A stretch of 60,000 nucleotides of DNA from Pelagibacteraceae bacterium AG-349-L23 (GCA_003281045.1 QCDD01000004.1:1-60000); one strand, 5' to 3'; shown: positions 44,925 to 54,577, counted from the first letter of the stretch. The notes: a model not told the origin generated them from the sequence alone. Translations and numbers: made by a program.

Positions 44925-46028
44925 TTATAAAACATAAGGCTCATGTCTAGCCTGTTTGCCTAAAACTCTTTCGACCGCCATATTTGAAATATCAATTGAT
45001 TGATAAGCACCCGTCGTAATCAATTCTGTTAATGCTCTACCAATTCCTGGGGCTTGCATTAATCCTCTTCCTGTAAAACCTGTTGCTAAGTAAACATTTT
45101 CAAATTTTGGATGTTTTCCAACAACTGCATTGTTATCAAGTCGATTGCAATCATAATATCCAGCCCATCCACCAGTTAATTTTAATTCTTCCATAGCCGG
45201 TATTCTATGAGCTAGTGCTGGCCAAACCAGTTCTTCAAAATCATCCCATGCAGGTTCGAGATCTTTAGCATCAAAGACTGATTTTGGTGAACCTGCTAAG
45301 TATTCTTTACCTTCAGGTCTCCAATAAACTCCTGTTGTTAGATCTCCTGTTAAAGGCATTTCAGGAATATGCTTTGGACACTTTACTCTGAAAACAGTAT
45401 GTTTTTGAGGTTCAACAGGTATATCTTCTAAAAGCTCTTTAGTCCAACATCCAGCTGCTGAAATAATTGTCTTAGCATTTATCTCGGAAAGGGATTTAAC
45501 TTCACCCTTTACAAATTCTGCTCCAAGGTCAATTGCTTTACTTTTCAAAGCACTATGAAACATGAAGGGGTCAATCCATCCCTCACTTTGATTGTCAGTA
45601 AAAGTCGCTGTTTCAATTCCCTCACTATTGATATATGGAAAAAACTTTTTTAACTCAGAGCCTTTGATATTTTTTGTTCCTGCATCACAAGCTTTATGAT
45701 TTTCGAGCGCTTTATATTGTTCATCTGCATGCTCAGGTCCAAACATTAATAAATAACCATTGGTCACCATACTGGCAGTGGGTTTTGGATTTTTTTCAGT
45801 TTTTAATAAATCTGGAATTTGAAAAATAAATTCTCTGGCAAATTTTCCTAACAAAATGTTTTCTTTTTGAAAAAATTGTCTTCTAAAGCCACCTAATGAC
45901 AAAGGAAAAGAAGCAGTTTTATAAGTAGGGTCTTTTTCTATAACTTTAACTTTTCTGCCCTCTTTTGATAAAAAGTAAGCAGTCGCGGCTCCAATTATTC
46001 CACCACCAACTATTACAACATCATTCAT
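44925..46028 (-). CDS. DAO-family FAD-dependent oxidoreductase
   Basis: A 367-residue D-amino-acid-oxidase-like flavoprotein. The FAD-binding N-terminus is DVVIVGGGIIGAATAYFLS, and the C-terminal flavin motif region reads LATGFTGRGLMQAPGIGRAL. The family oxidises secondary or tertiary amines such as sarcosine, dimethylglycine or D-amino acids. Sarcosine would link it to the creatinase-like gene 6 kb away, but the exact substrate cannot be read from the sequence. It overlaps tspO by one base. Confidence 0.87.
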   Translation of the reverse strand: MNDVVIVGGGIIGAATAYFLSKEGRKVKVIEKDPTYKTASFPLSLGGFRRQFFQKENILLGKFAREFIFQIPDLLKTEKNPKPTASMVTNGYLLMFGPEHADEQYKALENHKACDAGTKNIKGSELKKFFPYINSEGIETATFTDNQSEGWIDPFMFHSALKSKAIDLGAEFVKGEVKSLSEINAKTIISAAGCWTKELLEDIPVEPQKHTVFRVKCPKHIPEMPLTGDLTTGVYWRPEGKEYLAGSPKSVFDAKDLEPAWDDFEELVWPALAHRIPAMEELKLTGGWAGYYDCNRLDNNAVVGKHPKFENVYLATGFTGRGLMQAPGIGRALTELITTGAYQSIDISNMAVERVLGKQARHEPYVL

Positions 46029-46510
46029 TAATTTAATATCAGTAAGTTAATATTTAGAAATAATGCATAGCAACACCAAAGTAAATAGGGAATCATTAAA
46101 TAATAACTCACAAAATTGACACGCTTATATCTAATTAATAAAGTAATTATTAAACCAATTAAGATTACCAAAACGACTAAAGCTAAAAAAATTTGGTGTA
46201 ATCCAAAAAAAACGATACTCCAAGTTGTATTAAATATAATATGAATAAAATAAATATAAATCGTGTTCATGTCTCTACTTTTACTATGCCAAAAAAACCA
46301 AATAGCGACTGTCATCATTAGATATAGCGTAGTCCAAACAGGTGCAAATATCCAATCAGGTGGGTTAAAATCAGATTTGATTAATTGAGAATACCAAGGG
46401 TCTTTAAAATTAATTGTGACTAAACTTCCGATAAATGAGGCTGAAAATGTGATAATAAAAAAAAGTATGAATGATAAAAATTTATTTTTCAGCATTAAAG
46501 TATTATACAT
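46028..46510 (-). CDS. tspO: TspO/MBR family membrane protein
   Basis: A 160-residue tryptophan-rich sensory protein with five hydrophobic helices. The family hallmark DFNPPDWIFAPVWTTLYLMM is clear, as are the aromatic-rich helices after it. TspO homologues bind porphyrins and other ligands and influence pigment and stress responses in Rhodobacter. The start may be ATG 46510 or the internal ATG five codons later. It overlaps the DAO gene by one base and is divergent from the SDR gene across 9 bp. Confidence 0.92.
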   Translation of the reverse strand: MYNTLMLKNKFLSFILFFIITFSASFIGSLVTINFKDPWYSQLIKSDFNPPDWIFAPVWTTLYLMMTVAIWFFWHSKSRDMNTIYIYFIHIIFNTTWSIVFFGLHQIFLALVVLVILIGLIITLLIRYKRVNFVSYYLMIPYLLWCCYALFLNINLLILN

Positions 46511-46519
46511 CTTTAAATT

Positions 46520-47281
46520 ATGAATAAAAAAACAATTTGGATAACGGGTGGGAGCACTGGAATTGGCAAAGCTCTTGCAATAAAATTTGCTAATGAAGGA
46601 TGGAATGTTGCTATTTCAGCCAGACGTGAGAATCTTCTTGATGAGATTGCAGACAATCATGAAAATATAAGTCCATTTCCATTAGATGTGACTGATAAAT
46701 CAAAATGTAAAGAGGTTTTTGAAAAAATTAAGAATAAATTTGAAAATATAGACATTTGTTTTTTTTCCACTGGCACGTGGAATCCAAAAAAAGAAAGAGA
46801 TATTGATGTTGAACAAATTGAGGAAGTTTTTAAAATTAATTTTTTTGGGACGTTGAATGCTATCAAAGCAGTTGAAGAATATTTTAAAAAAAAGAAAAGT
46901 GGAACAATTACTATCGTCTCCTCAATTGCTGGTTATAGAGGCTTACCAAATTCGACCGGGTACGGACCCTCAAAATCTGCTCTAAATAATTTAGCTGAAA
47001 GTTTATATTTTGACTTCAAAAGATCAAATGTTCGTGTTTGTTTAGTTTCACCAGGTTTTATCAAAACTCCAATGACAGATAAAAATGATTTTAAAATGCC
47101 CTTTTTAAAGACTACTGAATATGCGGCTGAAAAAATATATGATGGCCTGGTAAATAAAAAAACTTTTGAAATACATTTTCCTAAGTCTTTGACTTTAGTG
47201 CTTAAGATATTTAGTTTCTTACCTAGTAAAATATACTTTGCCTTGGTCACTAAAATGACTAAATACCAAAAAAAAAATTAA
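46520..47281 (+). CDS. Short-chain dehydrogenase/reductase
   Basis: A 253-residue SDR enzyme with the cofactor loop ITGGSTGIGKALAI, the catalytic Ser in TIVSSIAG and the Tyr-Lys pair YGPSKSAL. A hydrophobic C-terminal segment hints at membrane association. The substrate is unknown. It starts 9 bp from divergent tspO and converges with the zinc-ribbon gene after 8 bp. It is not FabG, lacking that C-terminal signature. Confidence 0.88.
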   Translation: MNKKTIWITGGSTGIGKALAIKFANEGWNVAISARRENLLDEIADNHENISPFPLDVTDKSKCKEVFEKIKNKFENIDICFFSTGTWNPKKERDIDVEQIEEVFKINFFGTLNAIKAVEEYFKKKKSGTITIVSSIAGYRGLPNSTGYGPSKSALNNLAESLYFDFKRSNVRVCLVSPGFIKTPMTDKNDFKMPFLKTTEYAAEKIYDGLVNKKTFEIHFPKSLTLVLKIFSFLPSKIYFALVTKMTKYQKKN

Positions 47282-47289
47282 GCTGATAT

Positions 47290-47472
47290 TTAAGCTTTTT
47301 GTTGAGAGCAAACATCTTTAATAACAGGTACATTTGCACAATCTCCACATTTTGTTTTTTGAACAATGCATCCATTATCAAGAACTTTCACATCTACAAC
47401 TCTATCACATTTTGAGCAAATAGACGTAATTGTAAGTCCGCACTTTTTACAACTATAGTTTTGTGTTTCCAT
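47290..47472 (-). CDS. Small Cys-rich zinc-ribbon protein
   Basis: A 60-residue protein with three CxxC pairs: CKKC (about residues 8-11), CSKC (19-22) and CGDC (42-45), and further single cysteines. This resembles a treble-clef or rubredoxin-like metal-binding fold; I do not recognise the family. The length and Cys spacing suggest zinc or iron binding. Upstream lie a promoter-like element and a near-consensus Fur box, so it is probably iron-regulated. It stands alone on the minus strand after a 118-bp spacer, one of the longest in the window. Confidence 0.75.
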   Translation of the reverse strand: METQNYSCKKCGLTITSICSKCDRVVDVKVLDNGCIVQKTKCGDCANVPVIKDVCSQQKA

Positions 47473-47511
47473 ATATTAATCGTAAATATTTTAAACTTGA
47501 ATGCAAATAAA

Positions 47512-47538
47512 ATTTTAGCGAATGATTACTAGTCTCAA
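47512..47538 (-). promoter_or_regulatory. Putative promoter of the zinc-ribbon gene
   Basis: On the minus strand TTGAGA (47533-47538) and TAAAAT (47512-47517) are 15 bp apart. The spacing is short, so the -35 assignment is weak; TTTGAG shifted one base gives 16 bp. The Fur-like box lies directly upstream. The arm TCTCAAA/TTTGAGA (47533-47551) is also a 7-bp inverted repeat. Confidence 0.35.
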
Positions 47539-47547
47539 ACTTTTTTT

Positions 47548-47566
47548 GAGAATGATTATCATTAGC
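47548..47566 (-). promoter_or_regulatory. Fur-box-like operator
   Basis: Read on the minus strand the 19 bases match the classical Fur consensus at 17 of 19 positions, with a palindromic core AATGATAATCATT. It is 76 bp upstream of the 60-residue Cys-rich gene and 9 bp from the proposed -35 element. The neighbouring gene on the other side (DUF3833) ends towards it, so the Cys-rich gene is the only target in this orientation. Confidence 0.7.
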
Positions 47567-47590
47567 TAAAAAAACTCAAAAGAAAAAAAA

Positions 47591-48139
47591 TTATTCTTTT
47601 ATGAAAACAACTGTGAGCTCCGCAACCTTAATTCCAAATTTAGTCATTGTAGCTCTATTAATTGCTACGCGATCATCCTGTTTGAAAATCCAATCATCAA
47701 AAGTAATTTTAATTTCTTTACCTTTCACCGGAACTAATAAAACATACTCAAATTTAAATGCGGGACCATATGAGTATCCTTTAGCTTTTCCAACTACGTC
47801 TCCAGCAGTTCCTTCATAATTATTTTCATCTATTTTAGTAATTTGCCATTGTCTAGTTTGTACTTCACCATCATCCCAATTAAATTTTTCATCAAGAATT
47901 AATTGTTTACCATCCCACTTGCCATCTAAATCTGCTGAAAATTGTCTAGTAACTTTTCCAGATCTATTCTGAAGAACTCCCCAAGCTTTAACATTGCCTG
48001 ACAAGTAATTTTCTATAATTAATCTCGGTTCTTTACCTTTAAAATCTTCTGGTTTCATATCGCTATTATTTGAGCAGTTTGTAATTAAGAATAAAGAGAT
48101 TATCAATAAAATTGATCTTAAGTTTATTATTTTGCTCAC
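47591..48139 (-). CDS. DUF3833 lipoprotein
   Basis: A 182-residue protein with a lipoprotein signal: a hydrophobic segment (about 8-20) and the lipobox LITNC, Cys at about residue 22. The rest is a beta-rich domain with FNWDDGEVQTRQWQITKID and FDDWIFKQDD, matching DUF3833. It starts at GTG behind a GGGGG ribosome-binding stretch, unusual in this AT-rich DNA. It is the last gene of a COG2907/DUF1365/cfa-like/DUF3833 set that in other marine and phototrophic proteobacteria is connected with lipid modification and singlet-oxygen stress. Confidence 0.82.
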   Translation of the reverse strand: MSKIINLRSILLIISLFLITNCSNNSDMKPEDFKGKEPRLIIENYLSGNVKAWGVLQNRSGKVTRQFSADLDGKWDGKQLILDEKFNWDDGEVQTRQWQITKIDENNYEGTAGDVVGKAKGYSYGPAFKFEYVLLVPVKGKEIKITFDDWIFKQDDRVAINRATMTKFGIKVAELTVVFIKE

Positions 48140-48152
48140 AAGCCCCCGTTAT

Positions 48153-49331
48153 TTATTTATTTTGAATTGAAAATTGTATCAGATCAATATTTTTCGATTT
48201 AAATCCAGCCTCACAATAAGATAGGTAAAACTCCCACATTCTTTTAAAAGTTAAATCAAAACCTTGTTTTTTAATGAGATCCCATTTTCTATTAAATTCA
48301 TTTTTCCAAATAGCTAATGTATTTGCATAATGATCAGCATATGAGTCGTAAGACTTAATTGTTAAACCATTGTCTGAAACATATTTGTTTAAGCTATTTT
48401 TACTAGGCAAAAATCCTCCTGGAAAAATATATTTTTGAATAAAATCTTGTTTCGTTTTATATCTATCAAATAAACTATCATTTATTGTAATTGCTTGAAT
48501 AGCTGCCCTACCATCTGTAGAAAGGTTTTTCTTAATAGTTTTAAAATAACTTTCCAAATAATTTTGCCCTACCGCTTCAATCATTTCTATGGACGCTATT
48601 GAATTATATTTATTCTTTAAATCTCTATAATCTTTTATTTCGATATTTACTTTTTCATTTAAACCACAATTATGAATTCTTTTTTTTGCATATTCGAATT
48701 GTTTTTTTGAAATAGTAATGCAATCTAATTTAACATCATATTTTTTTCCTAAATATTCTGCAAAACCACCCCAGCCACATCCGATTTCTAAAACCCTATC
48801 ACCATTATTAGGTTTTATTAAATCTATCATTTTTTGATATTTGTTATTTTGTGCATCTGAGAGATCTTTGGTGGTCTCACTAAAAATTCCGCTTGAGTAA
48901 GTTAAGGTTTCATCAAGCCATAAAGAAAAAAAATCATTTCCTAAGTCATAATGTTTTGCAATATTTTCCTTACTTCTATTTTTTGTATTTTTTATAAAGA
49001 TCCCTTTTAAAAAATTTATAATTGGAAAATCGAGTAAACCTGAAAACTTGTATATGATTTTGATGTTTCGAGCTGTTATTTCAATGAGATTGGATAAATT
49101 ATCAGTTTCAAATTCTCCTCTCATGTAAGACTCAGCAAAACCAATGCTGCCACCCTTTATAAGATTAAAAGAAAAATTTGGTTTTTTAATTTTCAATTTA
49201 GCTTTTAAATTATCCTGAGGATTTCCAAATTTAAAAACTTCTCCTTGATAATTTGTAATTTCTAGATATCCAACATTTATTCCGGCTAATATGTTAAAAA
49301 CCAGTTTGTCTGAAAGTCTATTTAAGGACAT
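48153..49331 (-). CDS. Cyclopropane-fatty-acyl-phospholipid synthase family methyltransferase
   Basis: A 392-residue SAM-dependent methyltransferase. The N-terminal domain is typical of CFA synthases. The catalytic domain has AKHYDLGNDFFSLWLDETLTYSSG, the SAM loop LEIGCGWGGFAEYL and the C-terminal FPGGFLPS segment. CFA synthase adds a methylene to membrane unsaturated fatty acids; relatives methylate the chain instead, as in furan fatty acid synthesis. The surrounding genes favour the latter group. It overlaps the DUF1365 gene by one base. Confidence 0.9.
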   Translation of the reverse strand: MSLNRLSDKLVFNILAGINVGYLEITNYQGEVFKFGNPQDNLKAKLKIKKPNFSFNLIKGGSIGFAESYMRGEFETDNLSNLIEITARNIKIIYKFSGLLDFPIINFLKGIFIKNTKNRSKENIAKHYDLGNDFFSLWLDETLTYSSGIFSETTKDLSDAQNNKYQKMIDLIKPNNGDRVLEIGCGWGGFAEYLGKKYDVKLDCITISKKQFEYAKKRIHNCGLNEKVNIEIKDYRDLKNKYNSIASIEMIEAVGQNYLESYFKTIKKNLSTDGRAAIQAITINDSLFDRYKTKQDFIQKYIFPGGFLPSKNSLNKYVSDNGLTIKSYDSYADHYANTLAIWKNEFNRKWDLIKKQGFDLTFKRMWEFYLSYCEAGFKSKNIDLIQFSIQNK

Positions 49332-50110
49332 TAATTTTCAAAAGATATGTTGTTTCTTATTTTCAATTTTTTTTGGATAAACTTTATTCCTTTGGTCCAT
49401 AATTTAAACGCTTCAAAATGTATCGCTGCAATAATTTTAAACGTCATTAGGGGATGTTTTAAATAAGATTTAATTAACTCTGAAGTTGTAAAATCTTTTC
49501 TTTTCCCATCTTGAGAGGCATATAATATTTTTTCGTTTAATTGATATTGATCAATGATTACTGAGATCTTATCTGCAGGTTTTAAAATTCTAAAAAAATA
49601 ACTACAATTCATTTCAATGAATGGTGAAACATGAAATTTTTTCTCGCAATTGTGTTGCAATAAATTATCATTTTTTACTTTAAAAACATAAGTGTGTTGC
49701 TCACCAAAAGTATTTTTGACTTCATATAATATGGATATCAAATCATTGTTATTATTGTACACATAAAAAACACTTAATGGATTAAAAACATATCCAAAGA
49801 TTCTTGGGTAACATAAAAGTTTAATTTTAATATTTTCACTACTAATATTATTTTGATTAAGATTTTTTTTAACCCAATCGATTAATTGTGATCCATCTCT
49901 ATCTCCATGGTCTTTATCAAAAAAACTTACTAAATTAAATTTATTGTATGAAAAAAAACTAATTGTTTTATCTAATTTTTCTAATTCAGAAAGATCAATT
50001 AAAAGTGAAAATACCCTGTATTTAAAAAAATGTATCTTTGGTTTAAATCTTTTGTGAATTACAGTGCCATTATATATACAACTAGTCATTAAGGGTTTTG
50101 AGCATTTCAA
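49331..50110 (-). CDS. DUF1365 family protein
   Basis: A 259-residue soluble protein with the DUF1365 signatures IYNGTVIHKRFKPKIHFFKY near the start, CYPRIFGYVFNPLSVFYVYN in the middle and HVSPFIEMNCSYFF later. Molecular function is undefined. The gene is typically found between a COG2907 flavin amine oxidase gene and a cfa-like gene, and here it overlaps both (29 nt and 1 nt). Its N-terminus lies within the C-terminal coding part of the amine oxidase. Confidence 0.9.
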   Translation of the reverse strand: MKCSKPLMTSCIYNGTVIHKRFKPKIHFFKYRVFSLLIDLSELEKLDKTISFFSYNKFNLVSFFDKDHGDRDGSQLIDWVKKNLNQNNISSENIKIKLLCYPRIFGYVFNPLSVFYVYNNNNDLISILYEVKNTFGEQHTYVFKVKNDNLLQHNCEKKFHVSPFIEMNCSYFFRILKPADKISVIIDQYQLNEKILYASQDGKRKDFTTSELIKSYLKHPLMTFKIIAAIHFEAFKLWTKGIKFIQKKLKIRNNISFEN

Positions 50111-51320
50111 TAGATGATTTTATTCCATCTTCATGAAAACCGTAACCAAAATAACTACCACAATAAAGAATATTTCTTTTATTTTGTAAATTTTTAAGCT
50201 GACTTTGAAAATTAAGTGCAGATTGATCAAAATATGGATGTGTAAATCTTACTTTTTTTAAAATTTTCTTGTCATCAATTTTAAAAAAAGGATTTAAGGT
50301 AAGAAAAATATTTTCATCAAATTTAAGGTTTTGTAATAAATTTAACCAATATGTAATTGAATTTTTTTCTATGTCATCCTTTTTCATTGATGAATTCCAT
50401 GAACACCAAGCCTTTTTATTTTTTGGCATAGCTTGTTCATCGGTATGAATATAAGCAATATTTTCCTTATACTTATAATTTGAAAGCACATTCTTTTCCT
50501 GGTCAGTTGGATTATCAATTATTGATAAAGCTTCATCTGCATGCGTTGCTAAAACAACTTTGTCGTATCCAAAATATTCACTTTCTCCTCCATAATACAA
50601 ATTTATACCTGTTGTTTTTGTTTTAATTTTTTTGATTGGATAATTTTTGAAATGTTCACCGCTGATTTTTGAAATAATGTTTTGAACATAAGTTCTGCTC
50701 CGATTTGATACAGTGTACCATTGGGGTCTATTTTTTAATTTAAACAAACCATGATTTTGAAAAAACTTTAAGAAAAATCTTAACGGCATTTGACTGGCAG
50801 CACTTGGTGGCATTGACCATATGGCTGAGACCATCGGTATCAAATGAAAGTTGATAAACTCTTTTGAAAGATTTTCCTTTCTCAAATAATCACCAAGTGT
50901 AGTCTCTTGATCAATTTTTTTTATATTATCACATTTTTTATAAAACTTTATTATATCAAAAAACATTTTGAGGAATCTTAGATTAAACAGATTGATCTTA
51001 TTTGAAAAAATTCCATTTAATCCTCGACCGCAATATTCGAATGAAGATTTTTTAACTGATACAGAAAAAGACATATCGCTTTTTTCAATTGCAATATTAT
51101 TCTCTTCGAAAAAATTTATTAAATTTGGGTAAGTTGCGTAATTAAATACAATAAAACCTATATCAACTGGAACTTTTTTTGTACCAAACGATAAATCAAT
51201 AGTATTAGAGTGACCACCGAAACGATCTTCCTTCTCAAAAAGATCTACATGATGTTTTTTTGATAAGTAATATGCAGCGCTTAATCCTGATATGCCTGAG
51301 CCGACAACAGCAATCTTCAT
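50082..51320 (-). CDS. COG2907 NAD/FAD-binding amine-oxidase-like protein
   Basis: A 412-residue flavoprotein with the N-terminal dinucleotide site AVVGSGISGLSAAYYLS and FGGHSNTIDLSFG, matching the predicted NAD/FAD-binding COG2907 family. The GYDKVVLATHADEAL segment is a second flavin-binding region. Homologues in Rhodobacter belong to a singlet-oxygen-induced operon and are implicated in unsaturated or furan fatty acid formation (from memory). It starts 6 bp after gcvP, so it may be read through from the glycine-riboswitch operon. Confidence 0.88.
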   Translation of the reverse strand: MKIAVVGSGISGLSAAYYLSKKHHVDLFEKEDRFGGHSNTIDLSFGTKKVPVDIGFIVFNYATYPNLINFFEENNIAIEKSDMSFSVSVKKSSFEYCGRGLNGIFSNKINLFNLRFLKMFFDIIKFYKKCDNIKKIDQETTLGDYLRKENLSKEFINFHLIPMVSAIWSMPPSAASQMPLRFFLKFFQNHGLFKLKNRPQWYTVSNRSRTYVQNIISKISGEHFKNYPIKKIKTKTTGINLYYGGESEYFGYDKVVLATHADEALSIIDNPTDQEKNVLSNYKYKENIAYIHTDEQAMPKNKKAWCSWNSSMKKDDIEKNSITYWLNLLQNLKFDENIFLTLNPFFKIDDKKILKKVRFTHPYFDQSALNFQSQLKNLQNKRNILYCGSYFGYGFHEDGIKSSIEMLKTLND

Positions 51321-51326
51321 TAATTT

Positions 51327-54197
51327 TTAAGCTGCATCTTCTTTAAATTCATCTATGCTTGGACAAGTACAGAATATATTCTTGTCACCATAAACATTAT
51401 CAACTCTTGCAACTGGAGGCCAAAATTTATTAGCTCTTAAGAATTTTGCTGGATAAGCAGCTTCTGCTCTTGAATATTTATGCGTCCAATCATCAGAAGC
51501 TAGTTCGCTGTCCGTATGAGGAGCATTTTTTATTGGATTGTCTACTTTATCAAATTCACCTGATTTAATTTTTTCAATTTCTTCTTTAATCTTAATTAAA
51601 GTATCACAAAATCTATCGAGTTCTGACAAACCCTCACTTTCAGTTGGCTCTATCATCATTGTACCAGCTACTGGCCATGACATAGTTGGTGCATGAAACC
51701 CATAATCTATTAATCTTTTTGCGATATCTTCTTCGGTTACCCCTGTCTCTGATTTGATATTTCTAATATCAATAATACATTCGTGAGCAACATTTCCATT
51801 TGATCCTTTATACAAAATTGGAAAGTGATCTTTGAGTCTATGAGCAATATAATTTGCATTTAATATTGCTACTTCAGTAGCAAGCTTTAACCCTGCTGAT
51901 CCCATCATTTTAATGTACATCCAAGAGATTGAAAGAATACTTGAACTACCCCAAGGAGCTGCCGAGACTGCTCCAATACCAGATGTTGGTCCACAATCTT
52001 TAATAACTGGATGATTGGGTAGATAAACTTGTAAATGTTTTTTACAAGCAATCGGTCCCATGCCTGGTCCTCCCCCACCATGTGGAATACAAAATGTTTT
52101 ATGTAAATTAATATGACAGACATCTGGACCAAAATTTCCAGGCTTTGCAACTCCAACTAAGGCGTTTAAATTTGCTCCATCCATATAGACTTGTCCACCA
52201 TGTTTGTGAACTAACTCACAGATATCAGTTATTTTTTCCTCAAATACTCCATGGGTAGATGGATAAGTTACCATTAATGCCCCAAGATTTTCTGAATGTT
52301 GTTCAGCTTTTTTCTTTAAATCATCAAAATCAACATTTCCTTCTTTATCACAATTAACAACAACCACCTTCATTCCAACCATTTGTGCACTTGCTGGGTT
52401 AGTACCATGTGCTGAACTTGGAATTAAACATATATTACGATTAGCCTCACCCCTATCTAAATGATACTTTCTGATAACCATTAAGCCCGCATACTCACCT
52501 TGAGCACCTGCATTAGGTTGCAAAGAAACACCTGAAAAACCAGTTATAGAACGCAACCAATTTTTTAGATCAGTAAATAAATCTCTAAAACCCTCCATTT
52601 GTTCAATTGGAACAAACGGATGAGGTTCTGCAAATTCTTTCCATGATATTGGTATCATTTCGGCAGCAGCATTTAATTTCATTGTACAAGAACCAAGTGC
52701 AATCATAGTTCTATTCAATGCTATATCTTTATCTTCTAATCTTTTTAAATATCTAAGCATTTCAGTTTCTGAATGATATGAGTTGAAAACTGGATGTTCT
52801 AAATATTTTGAAGTTCTTAATAAATTTTTTGGAAGATTAGGTAAACTTACCGATGGATCTTCTTTTTTGATTGATTCTGCTGCATTAAAAATTTTTAATA
52901 GTTGATTTACTCTATATACATTTTTTCTCTCATCAAATGAAACAGCAAGCATCTCAGAATTTACTTTTCGAATATTAACTCTCTGATTCAGAGCATTCTT
53001 ATAAATTTGGTCAGTCTTTTCTTTGGTAATAATTGTTACAGTGTCAAAAAAATTATTCGAATAAAGCTCGTATCCAGATTGTTTTATTTTATCAGCAAAA
53101 CTTTTTGCTAATTGAGACACTCTTTCTGAAATATTTTTAATTCCATCTGGACCATGATAAATCGCATATGCTGCTGACACAATTGCTAATAAAGCTTGGG
53201 CAGTACAAATATTACTCGTCGCCTTATCTCTTCTGATATGTTGCTCTCTAGTTTGTAATGATAATCTATATGCTTTATTACCATGTCTATCAACTGATAC
53301 ACCGACAATTCTTCCAGGCATTGATCTTTTAAACTCATCTTTTGTAGCAAAAAAAGCTGCATGTGGACCTCCATATCCCATTGGAATTCCAAACCTTTGG
53401 GAGCTTCCAACTGCAATGTCGGCACCAAGTTCTCTTGGTGTTTTTAATTTTGCTAAAGCCAACAGATCACAAGCTAATACCGCCTTTCCATTTTTTTTGT
53501 GAATTTTGCTAATCGCTTCACTTGGGTCTTTAATATCTCCTAAAGTTCCTGGATATTGTAAAATTCCACAAACTAAATCTTCTTTTAGCTGGTCTAAAAC
53601 TTCATCTTCTTTACCGACTAAAACCTTTAAACCCATAGGTTCAGCTCTTGTTTGAATTACATTTATTGTTTGAGGGTGGCAATCTTCAGAAACAAAAACT
53701 AAATTACTATCTTTTTTATTTAATCTGTGACTTAAACCCATGGCTTCTGCTGCTGCTGTACCTTCATCTAATAAAGATGCATTGGCAATATCCATCCCTG
53801 TAAAGTCAACAATCATTTGTTGAAAGTTTAATAACATCTCAAGTCTTCCTTGAGCTACCTCAGGCTGATAAGGTGTATAGGAAGTGTACCAACCTGGATT
53901 TTCTAATATATTTCTTAAAATTACATAGGGTGTATAGGTTCCATAATAACCCATACCAATAAAATTTGAGTAAACTTGATTTTTTTTCGAAATTGCTCGT
54001 AATTTTCTTAACGCCTCGTACTCTGAATTTGAATCACCAATATTAAGTTCACCTTTAAACTTTATTTTTTCTGGAACAGTATTGTCAATCAAATCATCTA
54101 GTGATTTATAATTTAATTCTTTTAACATTTTTGATTGGTCTTCTTTTGAAGGACCAATATGTCTTCTTAAAAAATCTTTTTCTGAATTTGGTAACAT
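51327..54197 (-). CDS. gcvP: Glycine dehydrogenase (decarboxylating), P-protein
   Basis: PLP-dependent P-protein of the glycine cleavage system, 956 residues with the fused N- and C-terminal halves of the proteobacterial type. Visible are RRHIGPS at the start, YTPYQPEVAQGRLE, and the PLP-lysine region INLHKTFCIPHGGGGPG (about residue 700). The reaction decarboxylates glycine and transfers the aminomethyl group to GcvH. It overlaps gcvH by one base and is third in gcvT-gcvH-gcvP, under a tandem glycine riboswitch. Confidence 0.98.
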   Translation of the reverse strand: MLPNSEKDFLRRHIGPSKEDQSKMLKELNYKSLDDLIDNTVPEKIKFKGELNIGDSNSEYEALRKLRAISKKNQVYSNFIGMGYYGTYTPYVILRNILENPGWYTSYTPYQPEVAQGRLEMLLNFQQMIVDFTGMDIANASLLDEGTAAAEAMGLSHRLNKKDSNLVFVSEDCHPQTINVIQTRAEPMGLKVLVGKEDEVLDQLKEDLVCGILQYPGTLGDIKDPSEAISKIHKKNGKAVLACDLLALAKLKTPRELGADIAVGSSQRFGIPMGYGGPHAAFFATKDEFKRSMPGRIVGVSVDRHGNKAYRLSLQTREQHIRRDKATSNICTAQALLAIVSAAYAIYHGPDGIKNISERVSQLAKSFADKIKQSGYELYSNNFFDTVTIITKEKTDQIYKNALNQRVNIRKVNSEMLAVSFDERKNVYRVNQLLKIFNAAESIKKEDPSVSLPNLPKNLLRTSKYLEHPVFNSYHSETEMLRYLKRLEDKDIALNRTMIALGSCTMKLNAAAEMIPISWKEFAEPHPFVPIEQMEGFRDLFTDLKNWLRSITGFSGVSLQPNAGAQGEYAGLMVIRKYHLDRGEANRNICLIPSSAHGTNPASAQMVGMKVVVVNCDKEGNVDFDDLKKKAEQHSENLGALMVTYPSTHGVFEEKITDICELVHKHGGQVYMDGANLNALVGVAKPGNFGPDVCHINLHKTFCIPHGGGGPGMGPIACKKHLQVYLPNHPVIKDCGPTSGIGAVSAAPWGSSSILSISWMYIKMMGSAGLKLATEVAILNANYIAHRLKDHFPILYKGSNGNVAHECIIDIRNIKSETGVTEEDIAKRLIDYGFHAPTMSWPVAGTMMIEPTESEGLSELDRFCDTLIKIKEEIEKIKSGEFDKVDNPIKNAPHTDSELASDDWTHKYSRAEAAYPAKFLRANKFWPPVARVDNVYGDKNIFCTCPSIDEFKEDAA

Positions 54198-54577
54198 TAT
54201 GCGGAAGTCTCCTTTGCAAATTTATCGTAATCGTCTTTGTTCATTAAAGTATCCATTTCTGATGGGTCTTTTATTTTTAGTTTAAAAAACCACGCTGAGT
54301 CCTCTGGGTCTTGATTAATCTTTGATGGATCATCTACTATAGCTTGATTGGTATCAACTATTTCACCGCTCACAGGGGTATATACATCGCTAGCAGCTTT
54401 CGTTGACTCTACAACACCAGCTGTACCATCTTTCTCTACGCTAGAACCTTTTTCTGGAAGTTCTGCAAAAACTATATCACCTAACATCTCTGTAGCATGT
54501 TTTGTGATGCCAATTGTTGCAACATCTCCATCTAATTTAATCCACTCGTGCTCTTTTGAATATTTTACTTCACTCAT
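54197..54577 (-). CDS. gcvH: Glycine cleavage system H protein
   Basis: Lipoyl carrier of 126 residues that shuttles the aminomethyl group between GcvP and GcvT. The lipoylation site is [10 protein letters not shown], with the modified Lys at about residue 60, and the start [11 protein letters not shown] is typical. One-base overlaps with gcvT and gcvP indicate tightly coupled synthesis. Confidence 0.98.
   Translation of the reverse strand: MSEVKYSKEHEWIKLDGDVATIGITKHATEMLGDIVFAELPEKGSSVEKDGTAGVVESTKAASDVYTPVSGEIVDTNQAIVDDPSKINQDPEDSAWFFKLKIKDPSEMDTLMNKDDYDKFAKETSA

Noticed and set aside
46933-47250. 105-codon minus-strand open frame inside the SDR gene.
   Set aside because: The plus-strand SDR has all catalytic motifs in order; the minus frame is a by-product of its base composition.
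47533-47551. Intrinsic terminator from the 7-bp inverted repeat TCTCAAA/TTTGAGA.
   Set aside because: No T-run follows on either strand, and the repeat sits between the Fur-like box and the promoter of the Cys-rich gene; at most it is part of an operator.
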